Part shown: positions 1 to 7,380 of the stretch, in pieces
Layout of the letters: each line of letters begins with the position of its first letter
How positions within the stretch are numbered: position 1 is the stretch's first letter
Assembly: GCF_023228785.1 (NCBI RefSeq)
Contig: NZ_JALOAN010000002.1
Span: 1 to 64,000 of the forward strand
Length of the DNA: 64,000 nucleotides
Reading direction: 5' to 3'
DNA from: Sulfurimonas sp.
Lineage (GTDB): Bacteria; Campylobacterota; Campylobacteria; Campylobacterales; Sulfurimonadaceae
Translations under genes and position numbers: made by a program
The notes under the pieces: model-generated
Seen by the model: only the letters and a program-made list of their open reading frames with translations
Told to the model about the DNA's origin: nothing
Database searches by the model: none

Positions 1-522
1 TTCAACAACATAAGTTTGGTGAAGATTTTCAAACGCTAAATAAGTTTTTTCATCTAGTAAAGACTTTACAAAAAGAGTATCTCTTTGGTTAAGTGCTTTA
101 AACATTGCATTTGCATCTTTAGTTTTTCCAGATGCTATTTCAATGCTATCCATGATGAATAGACTACCATTATTTGCATGCTCAGCAAGAGCGAAGTTAA
201 GAGCAAGTTTCTTTTGCTTTTTATTAACTTTAAGATCATAGTTACGATTGTTACTAGAACCAAATGCTTTACCACCGCCCACAAATAAAGGAGAACGACG
301 AGAACCCGCACGAGCGCGTCCGCCACCCTTTTGAGCCCATGGTTTCTTACCACCACCTCTAACTTCACTTCTACCTTTTGTAGTAGCGTTGTTTGAACGC
401 ATTGCAGCTTGCGCTGACTTAACATAGAGGTATAAGTTGTGAGGATTAATACCAGAGAAACTCTCTGGAAGTGCTAACTCAGATGCTTTTTGCATTTTAT
501 CATTTAAAACGATTGCGCTCAT
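1..522 (-). CDS. rplD: 50S ribosomal protein L4 (partial, C-terminus off window)
   Basis: This is the 5' 174 codons of L4, a primary 23S rRNA-binding protein that lines the exit tunnel. The translation starts MSAIVLND. It contains the glycine/arginine-rich loop typical of L4 ([20 protein letters not shown], about residues 58-77) and continues open to the window edge, so roughly the last 30 residues of a normal ~204-residue protein are missing. The start codon overlaps the rplC stop by one base (TAATG), which means translational coupling within the S10 operon. In E. coli L4 represses its own operon; whether that holds here cannot be judged. Confidence 0.96.
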   Translation of the reverse strand, partial: MSAIVLNDKMQKASELALPESFSGINPHNLYLYVKSAQAAMRSNNATTKGRSEVRGGGKKPWAQKGGGRARAGSRRSPLFVGGGKAFGSSNNRNYDLKVNKKQKKLALNFALAEHANNGSLFIMDSIEIASGKTKDANAMFKALNQRDTLFVKSLLDEKTYLAFENLHQTYVVE

Positions 523-1097
523 TATTTAGCTACCTTTACACGACCTAAAGAACCATTAGCTCCTGAAACTGAACCAACTACCGCAATGATATTGTTCTCA
601 GCGTCATAAGAAATGATCTCATTTTTAACACTATTTTGTGTGTTTCCGTATTGTCCAGGCATTTTCTTGCCCTTCATAACGCGACCTGGCCACTCTGCAT
701 TACCGATTGAACCTGTTCTACGACCAAATCTATGACCGTGAGATGCAGGACCACCAGAAAAATTCCAACGCTTCATTGCTCCAGAGAAACCGCGACCCTT
801 AGTAGTAAAAGTAGATTTTAAAACTTTAGCTTCTGCTAAAGGTGCTAAATCTAAATCACCAGCTTCAGTATTTGCTACTTCTAAAGTAACAAAACGATTA
901 AACTCAGATGAAATGCTGTATTTCTTTTGCTGACCTTCAATTGCTTTATTCATTTTTTTACCGCTGTTGTAAGCTACAATAGCTGTACCATCATTTACTT
1001 CACAAACCTTAGCATCTAGAACTCTTAACAGAGTAACTGGCTTACTTGGTACTGTGATTGTTCGGCTCATACCGATTTTTTCAACAATATATTCCAT
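522..1097 (-). CDS. rplC: 50S ribosomal protein L3
   Basis: L3 is an early-assembly large-subunit protein near the peptidyl-transferase centre. The 191-residue product carries the family signature [11 protein letters not shown] (101-111) followed by [17 protein letters not shown] (116-132) and a basic [10 protein letters not shown] segment (142-151). Its length is close to that of other Campylobacterota L3 proteins, which are shorter than the ~209 residues of E. coli. It lies 9 bases downstream of rpsJ and overlaps the rplD start by one base. This is the canonical rpsJ-rplC-rplD order, so one transcript is expected. Confidence 0.97.
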   Translation of the reverse strand: MEYIVEKIGMSRTITVPSKPVTLLRVLDAKVCEVNDGTAIVAYNSGKKMNKAIEGQQKKYSISSEFNRFVTLEVANTEAGDLDLAPLAEAKVLKSTFTTKGRGFSGAMKRWNFSGGPASHGHRFGRRTGSIGNAEWPGRVMKGKKMPGQYGNTQNSVKNEIISYDAENNIIAVVGSVSGANGSLGRVKVAK

Positions 1098-1106
1098 GCC
1101 TACTCC

Positions 1107-1418
1107 TTACTTGTCCATAGAGCGTACTTCTACGTCTACCTCTGGTGCAAGATCAAGCTTCATAAGAGAATCAACTGTCTCAGGCGTAGCTGATACTATG
1201 TCAATAACTCTAGCGTGCATACGAATCTCAAATTGCTCACGAGCTTTTTTGTTAACGTGAACTGATTTAAGAACAGTATATTTGCGAATCTTTGTTGGCA
1301 AAGGTATTGGACCACGAATTGCAGCACCTGTACGCTTTACAGCCTCAACTATTGACGCTACTGATCTATCAAGTACACGATGATCGTAAGCTTTCAATTT
1401 TAAACGAATTTTTTCCAT
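1107..1418 (-). CDS. rpsJ: 30S ribosomal protein S10
   Basis: S10 is a small-subunit head protein and, as NusE, a transcription antitermination factor. The 103-residue product has normal family length and the conserved GPIPLPTKI loop (36-44). It is the first gene of the S10 operon here, preceded by an AGAAGGA ribosome-binding site, a leader hairpin and a good sigma70-type promoter. The gene order (rpsJ, rplC, rplD) agrees with the assignment. Confidence 0.97.
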   Translation of the reverse strand: MEKIRLKLKAYDHRVLDRSVASIVEAVKRTGAAIRGPIPLPTKIRKYTVLKSVHVNKKAREQFEIRMHARVIDIVSATPETVDSLMKLDLAPEVDVEVRSMDK

Positions 1419-1439
1419 GTTTTTCCTTCTAAAGAACTC

Positions 1440-1456
1440 GTCAGGTCCTGCCTGAC
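1440..1456 (-). promoter_or_regulatory. Leader hairpin upstream of rpsJ
   Basis: A six-base-pair perfect inverted repeat (GTCAGG ... CCTGAC, 5-nt loop) lies in the presumed 5' leader of the S10 operon mRNA, about 20 nt before the rpsJ start and between the promoter and the ribosome-binding site. It could be a regulatory or stabilising stem. A control role is inference only. Confidence 0.4.
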
Positions 1457-1473
1457 TATATTAAGGGAGCGGA

Positions 1474-1502
1474 ATTGTACCCAAATGGATCTAGATATTC
1501 AA
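1474..1502 (-). promoter_or_regulatory. Promoter of the S10 operon
   Basis: On the minus strand TTGAAT (1497-1502) is followed after exactly 17 bases by TACAAT (1474-1479), preceded by TGGG. This is a near-consensus sigma70 arrangement, unusually good for this clade, where the -35 box is often weak. It points at rpsJ and predicts a leader of about 45-50 nt containing the hairpin at 1440-1456. Confidence 0.65.
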
Positions 1503-1574
1503 GACTTTTAGCATTAAATTTCAATATTTAGTAAAATTTGTTTCCTTTAAGTAAGGAAGTGATAAAATTGCTTT

Positions 1575-2639
1575 ATGGAAATACTACTTCAAGAATTATA
1601 CAAAACCGATATTAGTCCAGACAAGTTTCACTCAAGAAAAGTTCATCTAGATCACAGAAGTTATCAGATAAACGGCATCACACAAAGTGGAAAAACAAAG
1701 CTTGTAAAAAACTACCTGCTCTCACTTAAGAAAATTAGCTATCTATATATAGAGTGTTCAGATATTAGAATAGTCATAGATGAACTAAACAAGTCACTTG
1801 CAAAATTTTGTAACCTCAACAAGATAGACACTTTAGTTTTAGACAACTACACAAGTGCCATTAAGATACCAAATGTAACTCAGCTTATTATCTGCTCACA
1901 AGTTCATCATGATCTCCCATTTTTAGAGAGTGTTTGGCTGTACCCACTTGACTATGAAGAGTTTTTAGCTTATGAGTATAAGTACGATTCAACTGCACTT
2001 AACCACTTTTTTCAACTAGGTGGCTTTGCTTCTATGCACAAGATCTTAAGCGATGAGAGAAATATATACATACAAAAAACACTAAAGTTCGCACTAGATG
2101 ATGTTGAGTTTGATATCTTAGTTTTGTGTGCAAAGTTGATGGCTCAAAAGCTCTCACCATTTTCTATATATGAAAGACTAAAACAAAATAGAAAAATCTC
2201 TAAGGATAAACTATATGTATCTTTTGACTCACTAGTTGATAAAAGATATATTCATCTCCTAGCAAAAAATGAACATCCAAAGGCCACTAAGAAGATCTAC
2301 CTTTGTGATATCTCTTTAAAATCAGCACTTTGTTTAGATAAAAACTTCTCAAGACTCTTTGAAAATATGATCTACTTAGAACTTTTAAAGTCAGGTGTAG
2401 ATTGCTATTATGATGATGGAGTAGATTTTTATATCCCTTCAAAAGATGAGATCATTTTATGCAAACCCTTTGGAGATGAGAGAAGTTTATTTAAGAAGAT
2501 GCAACTCTTAGAGGCTTTTATATTTAGTTACAAGATTAAAAAAGTAACAACTATAACTATGAACACAGAGGGAAGTATCAGTCATCCTCTATCAAAGGTT
2601 GAGATGTTACCATTTGATATTTGGGTATTAGGAGATTAA
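1575..2639 (+). CDS. P-loop ATPase (AAA_14/DUF4143-like)
   Basis: A 354-residue soluble protein. Walker A GITQSGKT is at 34-41 and a Walker B-like TLVLDN at 86-91, followed by a helical middle and a C-terminal region with an acidic YYDDGVDFYIPSKDEIILCKPFG stretch split by charged residues. That layout resembles AAA-type ATPases with a degenerate nuclease-like C-terminal domain (AAA_14 plus DUF4143). The cellular role of such proteins is unknown. It is divergent from rpsJ and ends 3 bases before rnhB, so the two are probably co-transcribed, hinting at nucleic-acid maintenance. The family call is moderate and the function is open. Confidence 0.7.
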   Translation: MEILLQELYKTDISPDKFHSRKVHLDHRSYQINGITQSGKTKLVKNYLLSLKKISYLYIECSDIRIVIDELNKSLAKFCNLNKIDTLVLDNYTSAIKIPNVTQLIICSQVHHDLPFLESVWLYPLDYEEFLAYEYKYDSTALNHFFQLGGFASMHKILSDERNIYIQKTLKFALDDVEFDILVLCAKLMAQKLSPFSIYERLKQNRKISKDKLYVSFDSLVDKRYIHLLAKNEHPKATKKIYLCDISLKSALCLDKNFSRLFENMIYLELLKSGVDCYYDDGVDFYIPSKDEIILCKPFGDERSLFKKMQLLEAFIFSYKIKKVTTITMNTEGSISHPLSKVEMLPFDIWVLGD

Positions 2640-2642
2640 TGT

Positions 2643-3188
2643 ATGTTATGTGGAATTGATGAAGCTGGGCGTGGACCTCTTGCTGGAGATCTCGTTATTG
2701 CAGGGTGTGTTTTAAACTCTAGTGTAGAAGGTTTAAATGACTCTAAAAAACTCAGTGCTAAAAAAAGAGAGCTTTTGTTTGAAGAGATTATAAAAAACTC
2801 ACACTTTCATGTAGTAAAAATTTCACCTAAAAGCATAGATGCTGATGGCTTATCCCTTTGCATCAAACGAGGGCTTCAAGAGATTATAAAAAATATGCCT
2901 GGTTGTGAGTATCTTTTTGATGGAAATTCTAATTTTGGTGTGAGTGGGATTGAGACTATGATAAAGGCTGATGGAAAAGTAGCAGAAGTTAGTGCTGCTT
3001 CGATTTTAGCAAAAGTAACTCACGATAGAGATATTCTGAGTGAGGCTAAAAAATATCCAGAGTATCAGTTTGAAAAACACAAAGGTTATGGAACGGCTCT
3101 ACATGTTGAGATGATCAAAAAATATGGATATTGTGAGATCCATAGACGAAGCTACAAATTAAAAGCGCTCCAAGCGACACTATTTTAA
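2643..3188 (+). CDS. rnhB: Ribonuclease HII
   Basis: RNase HII cleaves RNA in RNA/DNA hybrids and removes ribonucleotides misincorporated in DNA. The 181-residue product begins with the family motif GIDEAGRGPLAG (4-15). It provides the DEDD acidic residues: D6, E7, D93 (LFDGN) and D128 in the ASILAKVTHDRD block. A C-terminal YGTALHVEMI and HRRSY follow. It is slightly short but complete. It is probably cotranscribed with the upstream ATPase gene and ends facing the molybdopterin operon. Confidence 0.95.
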   Translation: MLCGIDEAGRGPLAGDLVIAGCVLNSSVEGLNDSKKLSAKKRELLFEEIIKNSHFHVVKISPKSIDADGLSLCIKRGLQEIIKNMPGCEYLFDGNSNFGVSGIETMIKADGKVAEVSAASILAKVTHDRDILSEAKKYPEYQFEKHKGYGTALHVEMIKKYGYCEIHRRSYKLKALQATLF

Positions 3189-3221
3189 ACGCTACTGCTT
3201 TTAATTTGTAGCAGTTGCGTT
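3188..3221. terminator. Hairpin between convergent rnhB and 3201 genes
   Basis: AACGC-T-ACTGC pairs with GCAGT-T-GCGTT across a 12-nt loop, giving a ten-base-pair stem with one T-T mismatch. It starts at the rnhB stop codon and covers the last codons of the opposing gene. T-runs on both sides are short, so it is at best a weak bidirectional terminator. Confidence 0.4.
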
Positions 3222-3752
3222 TAGTGCAAGTATCGCCATATTTTGCATATGTGTAGTAATATCTTTTTTTGCTTCTTTTGCTTTTTTTAGTTCTTGTAAA
3301 AAGTATTCTTTAGTTTGCTCATCTGCTAGGTTAAAGACATATAAAACCCATTCAGTATTTAGTTGTATATCTTCTTGTTCTTTTGTTACTTCAAAGACTC
3401 TATAAAGATTTATATCTGTATCTTTTAAAAGCTCTAAAACTTCTATATAAAAAGATGTTACATCATAGTTTATAAGTGAATCTAACTCTTTTTTTAATAT
3501 ATTAGCATCAGTACCATAAGCACCATTTTTTCCAACTATAAGAGCATCTCCAACAACGAGCTGTTCACCTATAAAGTAAGCTTTTTTAGACTTCTTAATG
3601 GCATCTGCATCAGTATAAATTGTATGACTCTCAAGAGTTGATAGTTCATCTGTTTGAGTTGAGTCAAAAAAACTATAAACTGCATCTGCTTGCATTTCTA
3701 TATTTATAGATTTTGTCTTTTTTGTGTTTGAATCAATTGCGTAAGCTTTCAT
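3201..3752 (-). CDS. Unrecognised 183-residue protein in the molybdopterin operon
   Basis: I do not recognise this family. It is a soluble protein without signal peptide or membrane segment. The N-terminal half is beta-rich (AYAID... near 3-7, then FIGEQLVVGDALIVGKNG near 60-77 in short strands), and the C-terminal half is helical and Lys/Glu-rich (about 95-170). Its ATG follows the moeA TAA stop with no gap, so it is almost certainly translated from the moaD-moaE-moeA transcript. Context suggests a link to molybdenum cofactor use or a clade-specific accessory; the sequence itself does not show it. Confidence 0.75.
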   Translation of the reverse strand: MKAYAIDSNTKKTKSINIEMQADAVYSFFDSTQTDELSTLESHTIYTDADAIKKSKKAYFIGEQLVVGDALIVGKNGAYGTDANILKKELDSLINYDVTSFYIEVLELLKDTDINLYRVFEVTKEQEDIQLNTEWVLYVFNLADEQTKEYFLQELKKAKEAKKDITTHMQNMAILALNATATN

Positions 3753-4970
3753 TTAAAAATTCTCCAATAAGATAACATTTACAAAAGTACCCTCTTCTAA
3801 GTCACCATCTTCTTCGCCAGTTACCATCAAAGCACTACTGCGAAGAAGGTTAGTGAGTATTGCTGAGCTTCCTACTTTTTTACCCTCAAAGTCAACTAAA
3901 AACTCCCCATTTTCCACACTTACATTACAAGCACTAAACTCACTAAAACGACTTCTTTTTGTAAAGCCCTCTTTTAGTCTTGCTTCTACTTTTTTGTAAG
4001 GCTCATTTTTGCCTAACATCTTGGCAACCAAAGGAAGACCATAAAGAACTGCTGTTACAGTTGAGGAGTAGGCAAATCCTGGCAAGGCTAAGATAAACTT
4101 ACCATCTTTTTGAGCTACCATAACATGGCGACCTGGTTTTATAGCCACACCTTTAAAAACAACTTCTGCTCCAAGGCGAGGAACTATATCTTTTACAAAG
4201 TCATAATCTCCAACACTCACACCACCAGTACTTATAACAATGTCTGCAGATGCAAGAGCGTTTTGAAACATTTTCATGATAGAGTCTTTATCATCTGGCG
4301 TGGTTCCAAGTTGCAAGGCCTCTGCTCCCGCTTGTTTAAACATAGCACAAAGAGTGTAGTTGTTTGAACTCCTTATCTGAGCTGGTCCATCACTTTGTTC
4401 TCCAAGATCTAAGATCTCACTACCAGTTGAGATGACGGCAACTCTAGGTTTTATGGCAACTTTAACCATAACACAGTTTAGTCCAGCCATAACGCCAATC
4501 TCAGCAAATCCTATCTTAGTACCTTTTTTTATAAGTACATCACCAGACCTATAACTCTCACCAATTGGACGAACTGATGAACCAAAAGCCACTCTCTCAT
4601 CTATAAAGATCTCATCACTATTTTGACTCACACTTACATTTTCTATCTGTATAAGAGTGTCGGTTCCCTCTGGCATCATTGAACCTGTAAAAGTTTTGAT
4701 GCACTCACCATCGCCGACAACTCTTCTCTCATCGCTTCCTGCTGGATTGTCTCCGAGGATCTTGATGCTGTCTTTGTCTAGATCTGCATGTTTTATTGCG
4801 TATCCATCCATTGCTGCTGTTGGAAACTCTGGATCATTAAACTCGGCTACTATATCCTGAGCTAAAACTCTTCCTAAGGACTCACTTAAGCTTACTTTTT
4901 CTTTTCTTACATTTCCAATATCAAGTAGATCCAGCATATTTAAACTTGTTTCAAAAGATAGTAGTTTCAT
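3753..4970 (-). CDS. moeA: Molybdopterin molybdotransferase MoeA
   Basis: MoeA inserts molybdate into adenylylated molybdopterin, the last step of molybdenum cofactor synthesis. The 405-residue product has the normal length. It shows the N-terminal AMDGYA signature (53-58), the central MoCF domain with STGSEI and STGGVSVGDYDFV, and a C-terminal beta domain. It overlaps the upstream moaE by 4 bases (ATGA) and is directly followed by the 3201 gene. Together with modABC 21 kb away it shows that the cell uses molybdoenzymes. Confidence 0.96.
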   Translation of the reverse strand: MKLLSFETSLNMLDLLDIGNVRKEKVSLSESLGRVLAQDIVAEFNDPEFPTAAMDGYAIKHADLDKDSIKILGDNPAGSDERRVVGDGECIKTFTGSMMPEGTDTLIQIENVSVSQNSDEIFIDERVAFGSSVRPIGESYRSGDVLIKKGTKIGFAEIGVMAGLNCVMVKVAIKPRVAVISTGSEILDLGEQSDGPAQIRSSNNYTLCAMFKQAGAEALQLGTTPDDKDSIMKMFQNALASADIVISTGGVSVGDYDFVKDIVPRLGAEVVFKGVAIKPGRHVMVAQKDGKFILALPGFAYSSTVTAVLYGLPLVAKMLGKNEPYKKVEARLKEGFTKRSRFSEFSACNVSVENGEFLVDFEGKKVGSSAILTNLLRSSALMVTGEEDGDLEEGTFVNVILLENF

Positions 4971-5431
4971 CTTTCATCTTCCTTGTTTTTCTTATCGCTA
5001 AGTAGTCCACTTCCCTTTATAGCAGTAGATCTCTCTTTTGCATATATTCTTTTGTTATCCCTTAGATCATACTTCCAAATAGGAGCAGATGCTTTAAAGT
5101 CTTCTACATACTCATCTATAAACTCTAAGGCAACTCGTCTCTTTGGTGAAAAAACTGCTGCGATATATGAAGATTCATGAAGCAAAACATCGCCTCTTGA
5201 GTGTGCCATTTTTATGATAGCTCCTTTTGCTTTTGCTCTTGCCTGCCACTCATCAAACCACTTATTTAGTATAGGTTCATATATGTCAAAACTAAGTCCA
5301 TCTATCTCATCTTCGCTTCTTACAGTTCCAACAAAAGAGATAAAAGCACCATAATTACTACTAGTTTCTTCTTCATACCAATCTTTTAAAATAGACGCAA
5401 CGCTAAGCGAGCCATCATAGAGCTCTAACAT
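4967..5431 (-). CDS. moaE: Molybdopterin synthase catalytic subunit MoaE
   Basis: MoaE transfers sulfur from thiocarboxylated MoaD to cyclic pyranopterin monophosphate to make molybdopterin. The 154-residue protein has the conserved MAHSRGDVLLHE region and the ...APIWKYD motif near 115-121, which includes the catalytic lysine. Charged KNKEDER residues end the protein. The gene lies 3 bases after moaD and overlaps moeA by 4 bases, the expected subunit pairing. Confidence 0.95.
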   Translation of the reverse strand: MLELYDGSLSVASILKDWYEEETSSNYGAFISFVGTVRSEDEIDGLSFDIYEPILNKWFDEWQARAKAKGAIIKMAHSRGDVLLHESSYIAAVFSPKRRVALEFIDEYVEDFKASAPIWKYDLRDNKRIYAKERSTAIKGSGLLSDKKNKEDER

Positions 5432-5434
5432 AGA

Positions 5435-5656
5435 TCAGCCTCCACAAACTGGAGGTAAAAGTGAGACTTTATCTCCACTTACAAGTGTAAAATTTCTATT
5501 GTTTACAAGAGTGTCATTAACTGCAACTGCCGAGTTTTCAAGCCACTCTTGCATCTCTTTATCATCTTTTAAAATAGTCGCTAGCTCGTTTAGATTTGTT
5601 ATATTTAACTCCATAGTCTCTCTTTGTATAGGACCTAAAAATTCTACTCTTACCAT
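5435..5656 (-). CDS. moaD: Molybdopterin synthase sulfur carrier subunit MoaD
   Basis: MoaD is a small ubiquitin-like sulfur carrier. The 73-residue product ends in VCGG; the terminal Gly-Gly (72-73) is adenylylated and thiocarboxylated in this family. The preceding DKVSLLPPV is the typical beta-grasp end. It is the first gene of the moaD-moaE-moeA-3201 operon and is divergent from mqnA across about 128 bases. Confidence 0.94.
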   Translation of the reverse strand: MVRVEFLGPIQRETMELNITNLNELATILKDDKEMQEWLENSAVAVNDTLVNNRNFTLVSGDKVSLLPPVCGG

Positions 5657-5738
5657 TTTGTGCGCTCCAAAACTTTAATTTACTTAAGCGATTATATCCA
5701 AAATATACAAACCCTACATTTGTATAAGTTAAGTGCTG

Positions 5739-5744
5739 TATAAT
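5739..5744 (+). promoter_or_regulatory. -10 element for mqnA
   Basis: A perfect TATAAT preceded by TG (extended -10, TGCTGTATAAT) lies about 40 bases before the mqnA start. No convincing -35 box is visible, which is common in Campylobacterota. Confidence 0.5.
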
Positions 5745-5784
5745 TTCGCTAAAACTTTAGATAAAGAGCGAAAAGGGGTCTATT

Positions 5785-6432
5785 TTGGTTTTTGGAAAGA
5801 TTGAATACTTAAACCTTCTTCCATTTCATATCTTTATGAAACGCTACACAAAAAGCTCTCAACAAAGTATGAGTATGCACTACAAAAGAGGTGTTCCTGC
5901 AAAAATAAATGAAGAGTTTTTGGCTCGTAGAGTTGATGCTGCTTTTATCTCTAGCATCAAAGCAAAAAAACACAGACATGTAGATCTAGGCATCATTGCA
6001 AGAAAAGAAGTGTTGAGTGTTTTAGTCGTTCCAAATGTAGAGAGCCAAAGTGATGCTGAGTCTGCAACTTCAAATGTTTTAGCAAATGTATTAGACATAA
6101 AAGGCAAAGTTCTTATTGGCGATAAAGCCCTAAAATATTATTTGCAAGGCAAAAGTCACATAGATCTAGCAAAAGAGTGGAACAGGAGACATAATCTTCC
6201 ATTTGTCTTCGCTCTTTTATGCTATCACAAAGATAAAAAACTTTATAAAAATATAGAAAAAAACTTCTCAAAAAGAAACTTTAAAATCCCTCAATACCTA
6301 TTAAATGAGGCGTCACAACGGACTCAAATCCCAAAAGAAGATATACTTATGTATCTTAAATACATCTCTTACAAACTAGACTACAAGGCAAAAAAAGGAT
6401 TAAAACTTTTTTATAAAAAAAGTTCACTCTAA
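5785..6432 (+). CDS. mqnA: Chorismate dehydratase MqnA (futalosine menaquinone pathway)
   Basis: MqnA dehydrates chorismate to 3-enolpyruvylbenzoate, the entry step of the futalosine route to menaquinone used by Campylobacterota. The 215-residue protein starts VFGKIEYLNLLPF and has the MqnA/MqnD-family GIARKEVLSVLV and IGDKALKYY segments, with HIDLAKEWNRRHNLPFVFAL near the middle. I chose the TTG start because AAAAGGGG lies 6 bases upstream and the conserved N-terminus begins there. It is 24 bases upstream of a cytochrome c peroxidase gene. Confidence 0.88.
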   Translation: MVFGKIEYLNLLPFHIFMKRYTKSSQQSMSMHYKRGVPAKINEEFLARRVDAAFISSIKAKKHRHVDLGIIARKEVLSVLVVPNVESQSDAESATSNVLANVLDIKGKVLIGDKALKYYLQGKSHIDLAKEWNRRHNLPFVFALLCYHKDKKLYKNIEKNFSKRNFKIPQYLLNEASQRTQIPKEDILMYLKYISYKLDYKAKKGLKLFYKKSSL

Positions 6433-6456
6433 AGCTATTAATGTTATAATTTAGTC

Positions 6457-7380
6457 ATGAAAAAGACATTTTTATTACATTTGATTATACTTAGTCTCTA
6501 TGCGGCAGAGCCCATTTCTCCGATACCTTTAGATGTTGAAGTAGATCTACCAAAAGCAAACTTAGGCAAAAAACTATTTTTTGACACAATTCTATCAAGA
6601 GATAATTCTACTTCATGTTTTAGCTGTCACAATATTTATGATGGTGGAGCAGACTCAAATATTGTTTCAGTTGGTGTCAAAGACAAAAAAGGCAATATTC
6701 AATCTCCTACAGTTTTAAACTCTAGATACAACTTTAAACAATTTTGGAATGGTAGAGCAAGAGATCTAGGCGAGCAGATACACGGTCCTATACAAAATCC
6801 TGTTGAGCATGATATGGACGCAGAGACTATAGAGATGCGTATCAATAAGATAGATGAATATAAGAAGATGTTTAAAGAAGTTTATGGTGGCAGACATATA
6901 ACTTACGCACAGGTTATCGACGCGATAGTAGAGTTTGAAAACGCATTAGTGACTCCAAATGCAAAGTTTGATAAATTTTTAAGAGGCGAAATAGAGTTAA
7001 GTAAGAATGAAAAAGAGGGCTATGTACTTTTTAAAAAAAATGGCTGTATTACTTGTCATAATGGTATAAATATTGGAGGAAACTCTTTTCAAAAAATGGG
7101 CACATTTCAAGAGTATAATGAAGATAGTGACTTCCCAGATAGAAGCAAAATAACTGCAAATCCAGATCATAAAAATGTGTTTAAAGTACCAACTCTAAGA
7201 AACATAAATAAAACTGCTCCATACTTTCATGACGCTAGTGCAAAAACGCTAAAAGATGCACTTGGAGTGATGTCAAAACATAACCTTGGCATCATTTTAA
7301 AGGATCATGAGGTAGAAGATATGATTGCATTTTTAAAAACATTAGATGGCGAGTTACCTAAGATACTGGACATAAAATGA
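6457..7380 (+). CDS. Di-heme cytochrome c peroxidase (CCP/MauG family)
   Basis: A periplasmic enzyme that reduces H2O2 with electrons from cytochrome c. A short signal peptide (MKKTFLLHLIILSLYAA) precedes two c-type heme sites: CFSCH (54-58), the peroxidatic domain, and CITCH (197-201), the electron-transfer domain. TLRNI and PYFHD near the C-terminus are typical of the family. Its 307 residues fit bacterial CCP. No Shine-Dalgarno is visible, and TATAAT at 6445-6450 sits only 6 bases before the ATG, so a leaderless mRNA is possible. It overlaps the next gene by 4 bases. Confidence 0.93.
   Translation: MKKTFLLHLIILSLYAAEPISPIPLDVEVDLPKANLGKKLFFDTILSRDNSTSCFSCHNIYDGGADSNIVSVGVKDKKGNIQSPTVLNSRYNFKQFWNGRARDLGEQIHGPIQNPVEHDMDAETIEMRINKIDEYKKMFKEVYGGRHITYAQVIDAIVEFENALVTPNAKFDKFLRGEIELSKNEKEGYVLFKKNGCITCHNGINIGGNSFQKMGTFQEYNEDSDFPDRSKITANPDHKNVFKVPTLRNINKTAPYFHDASAKTLKDALGVMSKHNLGIILKDHEVEDMIAFLKTLDGELPKILDIK

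Noticed and set aside
135..425. Minus-strand 96-codon open frame inside rplD
   Set aside because: Shifted frame of the L4 gene, whose own frame is open from 522 to the edge with clear L4 motifs.
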